Below are positions 39,735-50,668 of a stretch of DNA of 64,000 nucleotides, one piece after another. How positions within the stretch are numbered: position 1 is the first letter of the stretch; each line of letters begins with the position of its first letter. The notes under the pieces are model-generated. The model had not been told where the DNA came from and searched no databases. It saw only the letters and a program-made list of their open reading frames with translations. Source of the stretch: Chondrosia reniformis (taxonomy: Eukaryota > Porifera > Demospongiae > Chondrillida > Chondrillidae); contig OX359193.1 in assembly GCA_947172415.1 (NCBI GenBank), positions 2,350,501-2,414,500 of the forward strand, given 5' to 3'. A program made the position numbers and the translations under genes.

Positions 39735-40925
39735 GTATTTGCCTAATTGGCAATGTTCGTTGCCTTGAACAAACGCATTAGAAATGATATCAATGTCAAG
39801 CTTGTCAACCTCCTCTCAGGTGATATTCAGCAGCATGACATGATTTATCCCGCTCTGACTCATTGTGCTACGAAAGTAGGTCTTTAGACACCTCATGGCT
39901 GAAAACTTCACTCACTAACTGCATTCGTAGCAGTCATGACCAAGATCAGCTGAGCAAGTCGACACACTTCACAAAAATGAACTTCTGTGCCTGTGAGAGG
40001 CCATGGAGGAATGCCATACACTCCCCAAGTGACATTGTTCCTGTCTTCTTTGTCTCCTGTCAGAAAACCATGTAGGAAGGTTTTGCAGCTGAGCCGATAG
40101 AGGTACTTTATCAAAGTCGTCATTGTAGAATGCATATCCTGGTTGATCGAACCGTTTTGTAATACTAATAGTAGTGATGTCCAATGACTCACAGTAGTGG
40201 CGTCGGTAGTGCTCTTTAACAGTTGCATTGTGGGAGGCTTCCAAAGAGCCAATTTTGTACCTTTGAGGAGATCTTCTCTTGTGAGGGAGCATAGGAAGAC
40301 CAGGCCCAATCACAGTGCAAAAACGGTCAACAAGATCTAAAACTAAGCAAAGAACTCTTCGGTATGCATCCCTTTCAGTTTGCGTACGGTCAATTTAGCT
40401 ACTGCTTGTCCTTCAGCTGCTGACACTGCCTTATGCTGAAGGGTGTGGTGTGGATTATCGGTAATCTGCAGGATATTCTTTCTGAGTTGAAGACCAAACA
40501 GAGTGTTGTAGTGCAACATCTGTGTCTGCATACCAATGGTGTGACCATTGACATTTGATTCCAGCTTGGTCTAAAGGCACTCATCCCACACATACAGCCT
40601 CTTCAGTTTATCTTAGTTGTCAATGATGCTCTCAATAGTCCACCTCGTTAGACAAAATGAGCAGATAGCTTGGCCCTGATTCTTCCTCAGCTGGATATTT
40701 TATCTTGATGCGGTCGATGGTGAAAACCATATCAGTTTGCTTAACTCAAATGCAGTGTCCACACTGTGTACTGTTTCACTGCATCAGCAATAGCGAGATT
40801 TAGGGTATAGCCATAGCAGTGGGTTAGAAGTGCATGTGGCTTCTCTGCAAGAGGTTGGGCAGCAACACCGTGCTTACTTACGGCCATGTGGTAAGCAACC
40901 TATGTATAAATCATACCATATGCCC
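39735..40925 (-). pseudogene. hAT transposase, ZMYM1/DUF4371 type (copy 2), decayed
   Basis: In several frames: PHALLTHCYGYTLNLAIADA (40870-40790), LFGLQLRKNILQITDNPHHT, AAEGQAVAKLTVRKLKG, the YKIGSLEASHNATVKEHYRR block, ITKRFDQPGYAFYN, QLILVMTATNAVSE, and HVMLLNI...EEVDKLDID (hATC dimerisation end). The order matches ZMYM1-like hAT proteins. The N-terminus and first catalytic residue are missing and frameshifts are many. Confidence 0.75.
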
Positions 40926-41093
40926 CCTGTTTGTCTACTAAGTTAACACGTTCATTATAATAGAAGTTTGCTTGTTATATATAAACAGAAGGAAAAGAAT
41001 GGACAGGAAATTGTTTTTTGAAAATCGTTCGTTATACCCCAAAATTTGTTTGAACGAGTTCATTATATGTTGAGTCAACTGTATATCCTAATT
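40926..41093. repeat. Pogo/Tigger-like terminal repeat region
   Basis: The segment ends 'ttatatgttgagtcaactgt', the inverse of a 'CAGTTGACTCAAC' end. It contains 'cgttataccccaaaatttg' and an inner inverted 'aacacgttcattataa'. A small non-autonomous element is likely; no ORF. Confidence 0.45.
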
Positions 41094-41517
41094 GTTTTCC
41101 TATTTAATATATGTTCTAATAAAATAAAAACCTTAGTTACTGTTTGTGGATAGCTAATATTGCAAGTGTATTATGCAGCCAGTAAAGACTGGACTGCATC
41201 TGTAGATACTTCAAAAAGAGGTATTTTATCCACAGATAAATACTAAATTTCCATGGACAAGCAGACAAGGTGTTTCTGCAGACTGAAGGGCTACTGCTCC
41301 TTCTAAAGGTAGGTTTTCCTGTATGTGACAAATATCACTTTTATATAACTATATTATTTTGTATGAAGGGCTCACAGGTACATCCAAAAGATGTAGATAC
41401 AGTGTTGACTGTAACTGTTAGTTTCTGACAGCAAGCGACATGCTCAAACTCTTCAGACATTAATTAACTTCATCTATAAAATGGATGTGTGGCAGGCACG
41501 CGAAAAACATTTCTATC
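41094..41517. other. Non-coding stretch
   Basis: No recognised gene or repeat. Confidence 0.3.
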
Positions 41518-41690
41518 CTATAGAAGTTCAATCGAAGTTCAGTGGTATTAAGATCGAAGTTCAATGGCACTGAGATCAAAGTTCAATCGATGTGTGCACG
41601 AAGTGTTCTATCGAAATGTGTATATATAAAGTTTGATCAAAGTTGATTGACTTGTCGAAGTTCGATCAAATACGTTCCACGAAGGTTGTA
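41518..41690. repeat. Degenerate 'TCGAAGTTCAAT' cluster
   Basis: At least seven words of the form 'gaagttcaatcg' or 'gaagttcgatc', all in one orientation. Similar to the clusters upstream of the BEN loci. Confidence 0.65.
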
Positions 41691-41833
41691 GGTTGCTATA
41701 GCGCTGAAGGTGTTAGTTTATAGGTGTATGCAATTTCCTTTAAGTTAGTAAGTGCTGCTAATCCTCAATCTAATACTATGGTCACCCATTATAGCGAATA
41801 TTAGAGGCAGAGAATTATTTATAATTTGAATAA

Positions 41834-42724
41834 TGGATGCAAGGGACCAAAAAGTGCTAAATGTCTTGAGCAAGGTAATTTAACAGCCTCCAGACTTGAG
41901 ATTAAGGAGTTTCTAGATAAGTACAATGAGACTGTCTCAATTAACAGAAGAGAAAGGACAGGTAAAAAGACTGTAATTACAGCTGAGGTTAGAAGAGTAG
42001 TGGATGTAAAAATGATGGAAGATGATAAAACAACAGCCAAAGAACTCTAAAGGATTGTGGTCATTAAGTCTGAAAAACTACTATTTTAAAGTGTCGTAGA
42101 GATTTAGGATGGATCCGGCAGGACAGTGCATATTGTCAAATGATCCGTAGCCTAAAAGAGAAAAAAGATTAGAATGGGCCAGAAGAAACATTGATGATGA
42201 CTTCTCCAATTGTATATTCTAGGATGAGACTACAGTACAAATGGAGACCCACAGGAGGTACTCTTTGTTGTACTAAGACTGGTCTCAAATGTAGAAGACC
42301 AAACCACACCATATACTAAAGTTCATTTGTGGCAGCTATCAGGAAGAAGGACAGATCAGGAATATACATTTTTGAAGGATGTATAGATGCTTTGTTTTAT
42401 GTGAACATCCTGGAGCAAGCCTTAGTGCCCATGATTCACGAATATTATCCAACTGGACACAGATTTGTCCAAGATAATGATTCAAACCATACATCATCTC
42501 TTGCACTACAATTCTTTCATGACAATGGTATTAATTGGTGGCGTACTCCTCCAGAGTCTCCAGACTGCAACTCAATTGAGAATTTGTGGTGTGAACTTAA
42601 AGAGTATTTGAGGAGAGAAGTAAAGCCAAGAATTAAAGAAGAGCTGGTAGTAGGAGTGATTGCTTTTTGGGAAACTGTTGATGCAACAAAATGTTGTATA
42701 ATACATCAATCACTTATCTAAAGT
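41834..42724 (+). pseudogene. Tc1/mariner transposase
   Basis: Pieces in different frames: KEFLDKYNETVSINRRERTG and TAEVRRVVDVKMMEDDKTTA (DNA-binding), EKRLEWARRNIDDDFSN with a stop before DETT (first Asp), then an open frame 42329-42721 with AAIRKKDRSGIYIFEGCID, RFVQDNDSNHTSS (second Asp) and WWRTPPESPDCNSIENLWC (Glu). At least four stops or shifts in the N-terminal half. Related to the fragment at 25367-25862. Confidence 0.8.
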
Positions 42725-43134
42725 TTTACCTAAGTTTATTTAATGTGAAGGTGGATCAACTGGATATTAGTATTGTATTATCTGTGTTTATTTTTATAAT
42801 TTCTAAAATTTGCCATTATTGGAACTACTTTTCGAGAACTGCGTACTTTGTATACTCATTCTTAGATGTTTTAGAGACCTATTCCTTGATTCCAACTAAA
42901 TAACGCACCTAGGAGAAGCGCCCATTACTACGAACAGTTAACACATCTTTAATTATTTCAACTTGTCAATTTATATGCCTGTAGTGATAATTATAAGAGA
43001 GGTGTAGCAAATTTATATGACGCCCATAGATAAACCTAAGAAGACACATAGTCACATATATAATACACACATAATACGTCAACTTATTGTCTTGTACCAT
43101 ATGTAGGAATTTGAAAGTATACATTGGCTCATAT
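42725..43134. other. Spacer between two Tc1 elements
   Basis: No gene. AT-rich. Confidence 0.35.
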
Positions 43135-44107
43135 ACAGTGGTGATAAAAAGTAATAAGCGTGTCCCTTGCAAGCACACCGAGGCCTTCCAAACACTCGCA
43201 TCTCGTTAGCACGTTTCTATATCGATAAGCATCTCGTTAGTACTCTTCTATATCGATAAGGCATGAAATATTATAAGTTTTCGTTAGTGTGATCTAAAAA
43301 ATAATCTCTCTCTTTGGTCTCGAAGAATGCTTTGTCATTTAAATCCATACGTTTGACAGAGAATCGTTATTTAAAAACGGATGGAAAGATGGTAGGAGAA
43401 ATTGTTGGAATATATAGCGAAGAAGGCTTTCCAACAACCGCACAAACTGTTCGTAGGTGGATTCAGCACTGGGAGACTGGTGAAGGATTGCAAGACTTCA
43501 CACGATCTGGAAGACGTCCCAAAATAATGGCGGAAATGGGAGTCTTCTTAAACAATCTCTTGAAAGTAGACGATGAGCTCTCCTCAAGGGAACTTGCTTA
43601 CCTTCTCGACAAAAATACAGCGTAATAATTTCTTCATCAGCAAAAAGAACTCACTTAAGGCAAAATCTCTAGTGGAAAGTTGTACGAACGCGTTTTGGGC
43701 CCATGGGCAGCGAAACAAATAAAATTAACAGAAACGCTTTGGCACTAAAGTGTCTGCAGTGCAAAGATGAATTTAACGACGTTATTTGGACTGATGACAG
43801 TTCAATACAGTTGAGAAGAAATGCTGATTATATGCGGGTACAAGTTGGGAAGGAAAGGATGCTGAAGCCACAAGCAAAACATGCCTTGAAAGTAAATTTT
43901 TGGGCCGGTATTTCGAAATGGAGGGCTACAAAAATTTGTATATTTTATTCCATCATGGATGCAGATCTTTGCTTCGAAATTTTGAAAGATCATCTCCTGC
44001 CATTTCTAAAAGACACATTTGCAGATGGGTACAGGTTTATGCAGGACAACTATCCAAAACACACTAGCAAGAAGGCAAACCATTTCTACATTGATGCAGG
44101 GCTGTAG
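43135..44107 (+). mobile_element. Tc1-like element, 3' truncated
   Basis: Begins at 'tacagtggtgataaaaagta' (TA plus Tc1-like terminal repeat). The leader has two 28-30-bp tandem copies of 'catctcgttag...tctatatcgataag' (43198-43260), possible transposase-binding sites. The transposase then follows in two frames. 43314-43625: KTDGKMVGEIVGIYSEEGFP, TVRRWIQHWETGEGLQDF. 43703-44107: DVIWTDDSSIQ (first Asp), VNFWAGISKWRATKICIF and RFMQDNYPKHTSKK (second Asp). It breaks off at FYID before the third acidic residue. Same family as 14222-14830. Confidence 0.8.
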
Positions 44108-44449
44108 GAAGGTTCTGTAAAAGGGTACAGCCCTGAAAAATTAGTTTTGCTCCCTTCATTCGCAAACATTCTTTCACATTCAAGGAAGGTATCATAATAC
44201 ATAATTGTACTTCATTTCAGGAATACTAAATCAAATTAAAGCCATTCCTATCAAAGCCATTATTCAGTGTGTCAACTATGTATACATAGTTGATGCGTAC
44301 TTCTTTCCACTGTACATTCTTGCAAGCAAATGTGCACACCACTTAAACGTTCATTGCAACACTGTGCATTGCTTGAGTTGCAAAGTATAATACAGGAACC
44401 AAAACAGAGTACTATACAATATATTTTGCAAATTTCATGCAAGTTAAAA
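44108..44449. other. No gene recognised
   Basis: Starts with an inverted pair 'agggctgta'/'tacagccct' (44098-44136) at the truncation point of the Tc1 element, perhaps a small insertion. Otherwise featureless. Confidence 0.3.
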
Positions 44450-45850
44450 TTTACCAAAGAGAAATAACCTGTGTTCACTTCCTAATACAAAATCATTTAG
44501 GCATGCAGCTAAATCTAAAGTGTCCGTCATTTGCTTGTGCACATGAAGTACCATGAGGTAGTTCAAGCGAAGCTGTGACATAGTTGACCTAAGGTATACG
44601 TCTTCAACCTTTGTAGTGCAGAGGCACTTGGCTCATTGACTGCATTTGTTGCAGGTATGACCAAGATAAGTTTTAGCAGCATACATACCTCCAACATTAA
44701 GCTGCACTTAGCTGGAGATGCCAATGCAAAGCGGTCTCTGATGTCAAGAAGTGTTGGCTTTTGTTCATCTGAATTGAAGTAGGTGGAAAGTAGTTCCAGC
44801 CGAGCCCTCTGATGGCTAGGTACAAAGTCATCTTTGTACAAGTTCAAAACAAAGTCTAACTCTGTAGTGTAGTCTTCATTCCTGGCAGCTTTCAACAGTA
44901 GGTCCTCAAGGTTCTTTAAGACTCTGTAGCCAGGCTGGTCAAACTGATCTTTAATACAGTTGACTATCAGATCCAGGCATTCAAAATAGTGCTGCCTGAT
45001 CATTTCCTTTTGGGGTATGAGGGTGGTGACCAGAGCTAGATCCCACTTCAAACCTTGCAGGGGCTCTTCTCTTTCATGGAAGGACTGGCTCAGTAACCCC
45101 TTTCTGCTCCTTTAGGAGCATGACATTCTGCCAAAATTGATCAAATGATTCATCAGTTCAAATTTTTTGCAATGTTTGACAGGTGAGCTCAGCAATTTCT
45201 TGCCCTTCAAATGCAGTTAGGGAGGGATTCTGTAGTGTCTTGCTGAAATTGTCCGTGTGTTTCAAAATGCGCTCTCCTAGAACAAGCCCAAAAAATGTGC
45301 GAATGTGGTCATGGTAGCTCACAATCCTATGATTCGGGCGCGTGTTTCCGAGTCCTTTACAATTTCTTTGGCATCCTCCCATAATGCCAGAAACACAGCA
45401 TAGTTACATAATATTACGCTCTCAAGTGAGGAAACTCTCAGAGTCCACCTTGTTGGACATAAAGTTCGAAACCCTGGCAATTCAGGAGAAATTTCACCTT
45501 TTAATTTGTTGAAGAGGGCATCTCGTCGTGGAGAGAATTTCAGAAGTTTGGAAATTTCAAATGTTGTGTCAAGGGTATCTCGTAGTATATGGTTTCTCTT
45601 GACAGTGACGCCAACAGCTAGGTTAAGGGCATGGCCATAGCAGTGAATGAAAATGGCATGTGGCTCTTCTGAGCATATCTGAGAAGCTGTACCCTTCTTT
45701 GCCCCAGACATGTTGGCTGCACCATCACAGCATTGACCACGGCAGTCACGAATACAAAACTCTATTCGCAGTATTGTGTCCTTAATAACTTCCACCAATG
45801 TGTCAGGAGCAGAACGGTGTAGAGTGCAAGCACAAGTAGGGCGTGGTGTG
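44450..45850 (-). pseudogene. hAT transposase, ZMYM1/DUF4371 type (copy 1)
   Basis: Frame 45850-45319: DTLVEVIKDTILRIEFCIRD, GQCCDGAANMSGAKKGTASQ (catalytic Asp), FIHCYGHALNLAVG, TLDTTFEISKLLKFSPRRDA and CPTRWTLRVSSLES. Then other frames: LVLGERILKHTDNFSKTLQN; MIRQHYFECLDLIVNCIKDQ; FDQPGYRVL; LILVIPATNAVNEPSASALQ (hATC start, where NEPSAS replaces the usual SERSFS); and LNYLMVLHVHKQMTDTLDL. The N-terminal zinc-finger part is absent. Three or more frameshifts. It begins inside the end of BEN locus B, so one inserted into or was joined to the other. Confidence 0.8.
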
Positions 45851-45915
45851 CAAGCACAAGTAGTAAGGCGTGGAGTGTAAGCAAAAAGTAGAGTGTGGAG
45901 TGCAAGCACAAGGAG
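45815..45915. repeat. Short minisatellite at the BEN/hAT junction
   Basis: About four imperfect 24-bp units of 'gtgcaagcacaagtagggcg' type. It lies exactly where the Pro-rich exon frame ends and the hAT frame begins. Confidence 0.7.
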
Positions 45916-46529
45916 GGGTGGGAGGGTAGATGACTTTATATGGCGGGTATGTTAACATTGGCAAGAGGACTGGATGCATAGGGGGCGGAGTGAGCACAGG
46001 AAGATGAGTGTAGTGAGGATAATTGTAATGGCACTGATGGGTTAGTGGGGCTTTAGAGGGATCAGTGTATTGTGCAGGATGAATTATGGGTTGATATATT
46101 GGTGGACGTTCAGCTGTTGGGGGATGGTAGGTCAATGAATGTGGTGTAGTAAGGATTGGTGGTGAGATGGTAGAGGAAGACAGTCTGTAGGCGAATGAAC
46201 GTCTTGGGGTTTCCAAAAGTGACTGTGTTGGGATGCGAGGAGAGACTAATGTGGAGGAAAGGGCAGGGTGTTTAGTGGGTGAATATGTTGGGGTGAAGGG
46301 CGAAACTGAGATGGAGGAAGCAGAGAGTAGTGAAGATGAGTGTGAGGAAGAGCAGCGAACAGGGGACAGATTGGTCAGAACCACTGTAGTAGAAGGCTGA
46401 CTGGTGTTGCTGATTATCCCAAATGGGGCTCTCACTGGACTACCTACTCCCAGCCATTTCTGTGAAAACAAAACAATAATAATCATTTATAAATTTGATG
46501 AATTGATCGATGCATGTATTTTTGATTGA

Positions 46530-46735
46530 CACACTTGCTTAGATTTTCGAGTCGCAGTATTTGCCTTTTTAGTGATCTACAGTGGGAATTAAGCGCACAC
46601 AAACAATAATAACCATGAGTGGCTGATTATTGATTGGTTACTCTAGATGCACGTAGGGTGTACGACTCACTTGCTTAGATTTGCACGTCACTTTTGTTTT
46701 TTTAATGACCTACGATATGGATATTAAGTGCAGCA
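46530..46735. repeat. Intronic partial duplication
   Basis: Phrases 'cacttgcttagattt', 'tttttaatgacctac' and 'ggatattaagtgca' (46668-46735) repeat imperfectly at 46530-46600, about 140 bp apart, within the intron of BEN locus B. Confidence 0.6.
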
Positions 46736-46971
46736 TAATCAAATTTATAAGTGGCTTAACCTTTATTTTAATTTCAAGAAAACTTACATTCTCTTTTCCA
46801 GGCCTCTTCCTGCTTTTCTTCTTGCCAGGCTTCCACGAAAGCAAGTCTAAAACTTTAGCGCGGTAAATTTTGTTGCCAAATTTCACTCTGACGATTGCCC
46901 CCACTGACATATCTTCCACATCAGGCTCTACTACATGTTTTATCTTGGTCACACAACTCGAGCCACTCCAT

Positions 46972-47170
46972 GGAGATTAAATGTTTCGCTGCCATAACAT
47001 TTCAGAATAAAACCTAACGACTAAATGGCTGTTTTAACATGTAGTAGCGAATGATTTAAAGCGTTTATACATCCAGTGAGGTGATAACGTGCTGCGAGCG
47101 CTCGCGAGGCCTCTTGAGTGGGTGGGAGACCCTCACGGGGACTCTCACATTACTTTCAATCAGTGCAGTA
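46972..47170 (-). promoter_or_regulatory. Upstream region shared with BEN locus A
   Basis: On the minus strand the blocks 'ttgaaagtaatgtgagagt', 'gagggtctcccacccact', 'aagaggcctcgcgagcgctc' and 'atcacctcac' precede the start codon. They keep the order seen before locus A (12935-13134), though most of the rest has diverged. This suggests selection on, or recent spread of, a core promoter. Confidence 0.45.
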
Positions 47171-47354
47171 TGACAGTTCCATAGAAATGGGTTAGTTTAA
47201 TAGTATATAATATCAATGTAGATACACATTGTGACACCAAAATGTTATTTATAGTATGTAACTAAAATCATTGAAAGAAGTCTTAGAACAGTGGACTACA
47301 CGTACTCATAACTATACGAATGTGCTAGAAGGCCTTTTTCGAGAATACCACTCA

Positions 47355-47452
47355 ACATGATTGATCGAAGTTTGATCGAAGTTGACTCGAAGTTTGATGA
47401 AGGTTAGTTTGAAGTTCATTCAAAGTTAGCTCGAAGTTCGTTTGAAGTTTTA
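47355..47452. repeat. Degenerate 'TCGAAGTTTGA' cluster (upstream of BEN locus B)
   Basis: Eight or so words such as 'cgaagtttgatcg' and 'gaagttcattc', all in one orientation, about 385-480 bp upstream of the locus B start codon. Confidence 0.65.
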
Positions 47453-47939
47453 CAGTGACGTTCACTGCGAAATGGCAATATTTTACCCATGCCTACCATA
47501 TGTATATAATTTGTTAAACTATTCTAGACCTTTTTAATTTTGCTAATTCAAAGGATTCATTATTTCGTTGAATTTTGTTTTCATTTTCCCCCTCTAATTT
47601 AGTTATTAATAAAAATACTTGTTAAAGTATAAGAATATTTAATTGTATGTTTCACAAATCTAGATTTGTTCATTTTTTTCTTTTTTGTTATAATTCTCAC
47701 ATACACTATATAACTTACCATTTTCCAGGGTGCTTACAGCCTGCAAATTTTTTGTTTCTTTTCCTGCCAGTTCCAAGATACTTGTTCTCCAATTAGGCCA
47801 TTCGTCAACCTTCAATTTCCCTTCATCTCATATAGAATCTGTGTTGGTATGCCGTGAAAGGATGTGTTAAAATCATATCAAACACACATCTCAGACAGGT
47901 ACCTTTCCACTCCTTTTATAGATACACCATACTTTTACA
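47453..47939. other. Non-coding stretch
   Basis: AT-rich, no gene recognised. Confidence 0.35.
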
Positions 47940-48018
47940 GCACACCTCATCCCTCTAGTACACACTGATACACACTTCATCACTCTAGTAAACACTAGTA
48001 CACACCCTATCCCTCTAG
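47940..48018. repeat. Minisatellite, left part
   Basis: Units of about 25 bp: 'acaccctatccctctagt', 'acactgatacacacttcatc'. The same array resumes at 53071-53205 beyond the LINE. Confidence 0.8.
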
Positions 48019-48830
48019 TCTTGTCTTGTCTTGTATAATAGCTGCTGTTTTTCGGTAATGCCCCACACCAACTTAGGGGAACAAGGCCTAGGCGGAATCA
48101 TTGGGATCTTGCACCTTCCCCTAGGGCCACATCTTGGACGAGGATAATTCAACCAGCCAAACAGAACAAATTTTGGGATTCTGTCATTGGGCATATGGGC
48201 TACATGTCCTAGCCACTCCAGCCTCTTCCTAGTCTCTTTTTCCTCTATAGTCTCTCTGTCCCTCCATTTTTTACTTACTTCCTACCTTGTAATCCGTTGA
48301 GTCCACTGCTGCATACTGGAAATGTCTAGGATGGTTCGGATGCATTAATGGTGGAAAGAGCTAAGCTTCCAGCATACAGAACCATATAGCAATACAGAAA
48401 GGACACATGCCTGATACACCTTCCTCTTGGTTTCTAACTTCAAGGTCTTGTCCACTAATATTGCCTTCCTCAGAGCACCAAAAGCCCTTGATGCTTGACC
48501 GATTCTTCTTTCTATATCTGCATCCATTCTTCCTGAAGCTGCAATTACCGAAAAACGATAAAGAAACTCATCAACTCCATCAGTCGTACCATCATTGACT
48601 TGTATGGGTGATTTGTCATCATTTCTTCTCTCCTTGCTGCAGTATTCTTTGTTTTTGGGTGTGCTAACTAAGGAATTCTCCTTCTTCCAACTTTTCTTTG
48701 TCCTATCGCACACCGCATTCTGAAATATACCATTAGTTGTGAAGGCACCATAGTCATCCATACTCCTGCCTTGTAACTGTGAACACCAAATCTTCTTGAG
48801 CTAGTTTGAGATTGTGACCTGCAATAACTC

Positions 48831-48890
48831 CTCTTTGGCCCTACCAACATCTTTGGCCCTACCAACATCTTTGGCCCTACCAACATCTTC
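48831..48890. repeat. 18-bp tandem repeat in the LINE
   Basis: 'tctttggccctaccaaca' is repeated three times and encodes KMLVGP units on the minus strand. Confidence 0.9.
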
Positions 48891-49124
48891 ATCCTCAGCA
48901 ACTGATGATCAGTATTGCATTCAGCTCCACGCATAGCAGACACATCAATACACCTTCACAAGCAGACTTGGCAGCACCCAAAGTAGTTTTCATACAGCCA
49001 CTCGTAAACTGGATTCGACCCGGGTTGGGTTGAACCCGGGTTAAGCTCTAGCCCGGGTTCGACTCAATTCGCGTTCATACTGTCTATCGAATGATTCGCG
49101 ATATTCGCTCGGTACGTGTACAAT

Positions 49125-50407
49125 ATGGAGTACGACGAATTATTCCTATTGATTATTATTTTAGCAGGAGACCTGCAACTTAGAAGACGACCCAGACAAC
49201 GACAACAGTGGCAGCGATCGCTAAAGTTAAGGGCAAGAAGATGACTTAAAGAATTTCGAAATAATCAAGAAAGAACTGCAGCTGCCTTTCTAGTCGTAGT
49301 ATCTCGGTACTATTATGAAGCGAACATTACTCGACGTAGCATTAGTAGTCGACTAAGGTCTCAAACATTTTGGAGAACAGTTGCTGCAGGTTGGAATGAC
49401 ACCGAATGGAAGAAGAAGTTTCGGATAAGTAAAATGACTTTTAATGTTTTGTGTCAACTATTAAAGGGAAAGTTAGATCATCACAATCCCATTGGAAGGA
49501 CATTGTCAGTTGAAGAGCGCATAGCTATAACCTTATGGAGGCTTGGGACAAATGTTGAATACAGAACCATAAGTCATTTGTTTGGTGTTGGCTTATCTAC
49601 TGTTTGTGTAACAGTGCATGAAACCTGTCGAGTGATAGTATCTAAACTCATGTCTGTTTACATAAAAGTACCTAGAGGAGAGGCATTGCGAACCATAAGG
49701 GATATAGGTTTCTTGAAAAGTGGGATTTTCCACAGTGTGTTGGAGCAATAGATGGGACACATATCCCTATCATTGCACCTCAGGAGAACCCTGCTGACTA
49801 TTTCAATAGAAAAGGCCATCATTCCATAGTCATGCAAGCAGTCGTAGACAGTGATTACAAGTTTATGGACATTTACATAGGCTGGCCAGGTAGTGTACAT
49901 GATGCACGTATATTTGCAAACTCCAAATTATTTAAACAGGGAAATACAGCTCAACTATTCCCTAATTGGACAAGAAGAATATCAAATGTTGATATCCCCC
50001 TTGTTATTTTGGGTGACCCAGCGTATCCTCTTTTACCATGGTTAATAAAGCCATATTCTGATACAGGTCGTTTAACTTCAAGACAGCGTCAATTTAACCA
50101 TCGTTTAAGTCGTACAAGAATGGTGGTGGAGAATGCATTTGGTAGGCTGAAAGGAAGATGGCAATCACTTTTGAAGCGTAATGATACCAAAATCAACATC
50201 ATGCCAACTTACATATCAGCCTGCTGCATTCTGCACAATGTGTTTGAAGTACATGGTGATACATTTAACGAAGAATGGTTGGAAAATCAGCTGCCCTCTT
50301 CAAGTTCATCTGTCAGTCAACCACAATCAGGTGGTCCACCAATACGAAGCAGTGCAGCAGCCAATGCAATTAGAGATGCATTATGTGATTACCTCAACTC
50401 TCTATAG
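49125..50407 (+). pseudogene. PIF/Harbinger transposase (HARBI1-like, DDE)
   Basis: Starts MEYDELFLLIIILAGDLQLR, has a TGA near 49244, then RTAAAFLVVVSRYYY, W-x-EWKKKFRISKMTFNVL, and ISHLFGVGLSTVCVTVHETC (helix-turn-helix). A one-base shift near 49710 leads into FPQCVGAIDGTHIPI (first Asp), YIGWPGSVHDARIFANS (second Asp), LGDPAYPLLPWLIKPYSD, and MVVENAFGRLKGRW (Glu), ending at 50407. All three catalytic residues are present. It cuts and pastes the element together with the Myb-like partner. Apart from two lesions the protein is complete, about 427 codons. Confidence 0.85.
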
Positions 50408-50668
50408 GAATACACTTTCTGACTTCATGCTATAGTCTCAAAACAGGATGCTTTATACAAACTACGTATATAGCCCCATGACATATATATAGCTTATTGT
50501 ACGTGATGCATCAATTCAGTATAAACACATTCTGACTTCATTATAGGTTTACCAAACAGGATGTTATGTACCATAATACATGGCTAAAATTAAACTATAT
50601 ATAGTGCCTGTCAGGGCCTATAATATTGAGTCCTAATTTATTCTACTGTCATCTATTGTATATGTGTA

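Larger units (their letters stand above)
45803..46971 (-). pseudogene. BEN-type gene, first two exons (locus B)
   Basis: Exon 1 (46971-46788) begins MEWLELCDQDK, matching MKWLELRDKGK of locus A. A frame change follows, then HVVEP...SVGAIVRVKFGNKIYRAKVL (SH3/Tudor-like) and PGKENV at a GTAAGT donor in the same place as in locus A. The intron (46787-46460) ends TTTTCACAG. Exon 2 begins KWLGVGSPVRAPFGIISN in phase and becomes a Pro/Ser/Thr-rich, partly repetitive frame to 45803. No BEN domain is visible, because the sequence runs into a minisatellite and then hAT copy 1. The gene is truncated. Confidence 0.6.

Noticed and set aside
45803-46486. Independent proline-rich secreted protein
   Set aside because: The frame begins in the intron; only the part after the acceptor at 46460 is plausible, as exon 2 of BEN locus B.
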